From NCBI GenBank assembly GCA_002297505.1, contig DBLQ01000082.1, positions 1 to 6,141 on the forward strand: 6,141 nucleotides of DNA, written 5' to 3'. The translations under genes and the position numbers were made by a program. Below the pieces are notes generated by a model. The model was not told the origin of the DNA, made no database searches, and saw only the letters and a program-made list of their open reading frames with translations. The stretch's first letter is position 1; each line of letters starts with the position of its first letter. Of this stretch, positions 5,386 to 6,141 are shown piece by piece. This DNA is from Flavobacteriales bacterium UBA720. GTDB taxonomy: Bacteria; Bacteroidota; Bacteroidia; Flavobacteriales; Weeksellaceae.

Positions 5386-6141
5386 TTATAAATCCGACGA
5401 TTTTAATCTAGGCAAATCATTGACTGAAGGCGCAGTGAGAACTTTTCCATTGACCCCAAAGCGGGATCCATGGCACGGACAATCCCAGGAAAGCTCCGCA
5501 CTATTCCATCTTACCTCGCACTTGGCATGAGGACAAGTACTTTTCAGCACATGCGACTGCCCTCCTTTTTCTTTATAAATTGCATAATTGACACCTTCAT
5601 GCTGAACTACTTTCGCCTCTCCATCTTGAATAGCAGCCAGAGATTCTATTTTTTCTGAGAAGAATTTATCCTTGATAAAATCTGCTGCCACCGAAACATT
5701 TTCCTTTACAAAATCTACGAATCCGGCTATTGGTGTAATCCGGGAAAGACTGAACAGTCTGGAATATTGATTAGTTTTATGGATAATAAGTTCAGAAATA
5801 ATTTGCGCGGATAATGTACCGAAGATCATTCCATTACCTCGGAAGCCTGTGGCAGTAAAAACTTTTGAAGATCCGGGAATTTTTCCAATATACGGCAATC
5901 CGTCTACAGGTTCATAGTACTGGCTGGACCAACTGTACCGCACCACACCAACATCGAAGTATCTGCGGACGTAGTTTTCCAGATTGGAAAAACATACGCC
6001 GGTATCATCGCTGTGGCCGGTTTTATGATCCTCGCCGCCGGCAATGAGTAAGATTTCCCCGTTTACTTGCTGGACACGGTAATAGCGGTACGGATCCTTC
6101 AGATCGTAGCCCAGATGATTGGGATAATGATTATCATTGAG
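5386..6141 (-). CDS. FAD-dependent oxidoreductase with C-terminal Rieske [2Fe-2S] domain, 5' end outside window
   Basis: The frame is open from the window edge to a TAA at 5386-5388, giving the last 251 residues; a GTG at 5944-5946 is internal, not a start. The first 120 or so visible residues are the C-terminal half of a D-amino-acid-oxidase/glycine-oxidase-type FAD protein: DPYRYYR and LLIAGGEDHKTGH early on, then EPVDGLPYIGKIPG (78-91) and the FAD-contacting TGFRGNGM (98-105). After a linker comes a Rieske domain with both cluster motifs, CPH (203-205) and CPCH (221-224), spaced C-x-H-x15-C-x2-H, followed by GSRF. The arrangement suggests electron transfer between FAD and a 2Fe-2S cluster, probably in the cytosol; the substrate cannot be told. 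It is 195 bp upstream of the ferritin-like gene on the same strand. The N-terminal dinucleotide-binding GxGxxG is not visible. Confidence 0.9.
   Translation of the reverse strand, partial: LNDNHYPNHLGYDLKDPYRYYRVQQVNGEILLIAGGEDHKTGHSDDTGVCFSNLENYVRRYFDVGVVRYSWSSQYYEPVDGLPYIGKIPGSSKVFTATGFRGNGMIFGTLSAQIISELIIHKTNQYSRLFSLSRITPIAGFVDFVKENVSVAADFIKDKFFSEKIESLAAIQDGEAKVVQHEGVNYAIYKEKGGQSHVLKSTCPHAKCEVRWNSAELSWDCPCHGSRFGVNGKVLTAPSVNDLPRLKSSDL

Noticed and set aside
5944..5946. GTG as the start of a 186-aa Rieske protein
   Set aside because: The frame stays open to the window edge, and the upstream residues (LLIAGGEDHKTGH and others) match the FAD oxidoreductase family, so the GTG is an internal valine.

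Overview
The window looks like a stretch of chromosome from a Bacteroidota species, most likely a flavobacterium of the Chryseobacterium/Kaistella type (Weeksellaceae). Three things point there: the AT-rich spacers, the absence of clear Shine-Dalgarno sequences with Bacteroidota-type TAnnTTTG boxes upstream of several genes, and the protein families themselves (short DUF721 protein, COG4389/Gcr-like membrane protein, YciF with a basic tail, FAD oxidoreductase fused to a Rieske domain). The genus is inferred from remembered family resemblance, not from a search.

Layout: the first 43 bases are the start of ychF on the minus strand, cut by the window edge. A 161-bp AT-rich divergent spacer, holding a perfect 20-bp palindrome, separates it from a short plus-strand DUF721/DciA-like gene (205-501). 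That gene overlaps tail-to-tail by 23 bp with a large minus-strand gene (479-2506) for a 675-aa multi-pass membrane protein. Its family is named 'site-specific recombinase Gcr', but the sequence does not look like a recombinase. Sixteen bases upstream lies mtgA (2523-3170), a monofunctional peptidoglycan glycosyltransferase, and the two probably form an operon. Next come two unrecognised minus-strand genes joined by an ATGA start/stop overlap (3297-3830, predicted secreted; 3827-4453, predicted cytosolic), with a candidate promoter just upstream. A clear hairpin terminator (4539-4563) ends the next unit, a YciF-type ferritin-like gene (4594-5190) with a histone-like Lys/Thr/Ala/Pro tail. The right end (5386-6141) is the C-terminal part of a minus-strand FAD-dependent oxidoreductase carrying a complete C-terminal Rieske [2Fe-2S] motif; its N-terminus is outside the window.

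Taken together, the left half is housekeeping (translation/stress ATPase, probable replication-initiation factor, cell-wall synthesis with a membrane partner) and the right half is redox/iron stress. There are no RNA genes, insertion sequences, CRISPR arrays, phage genes or recognisable defence modules. I do not see a convincing new system. The points most worth a second look are the misnamed Gcr-type membrane protein paired with mtgA, the coupled pair of unknown genes, and the ferritin-like protein with a DNA-binding-like tail whose coding sequence contains an exact 12-bp tandem duplication.
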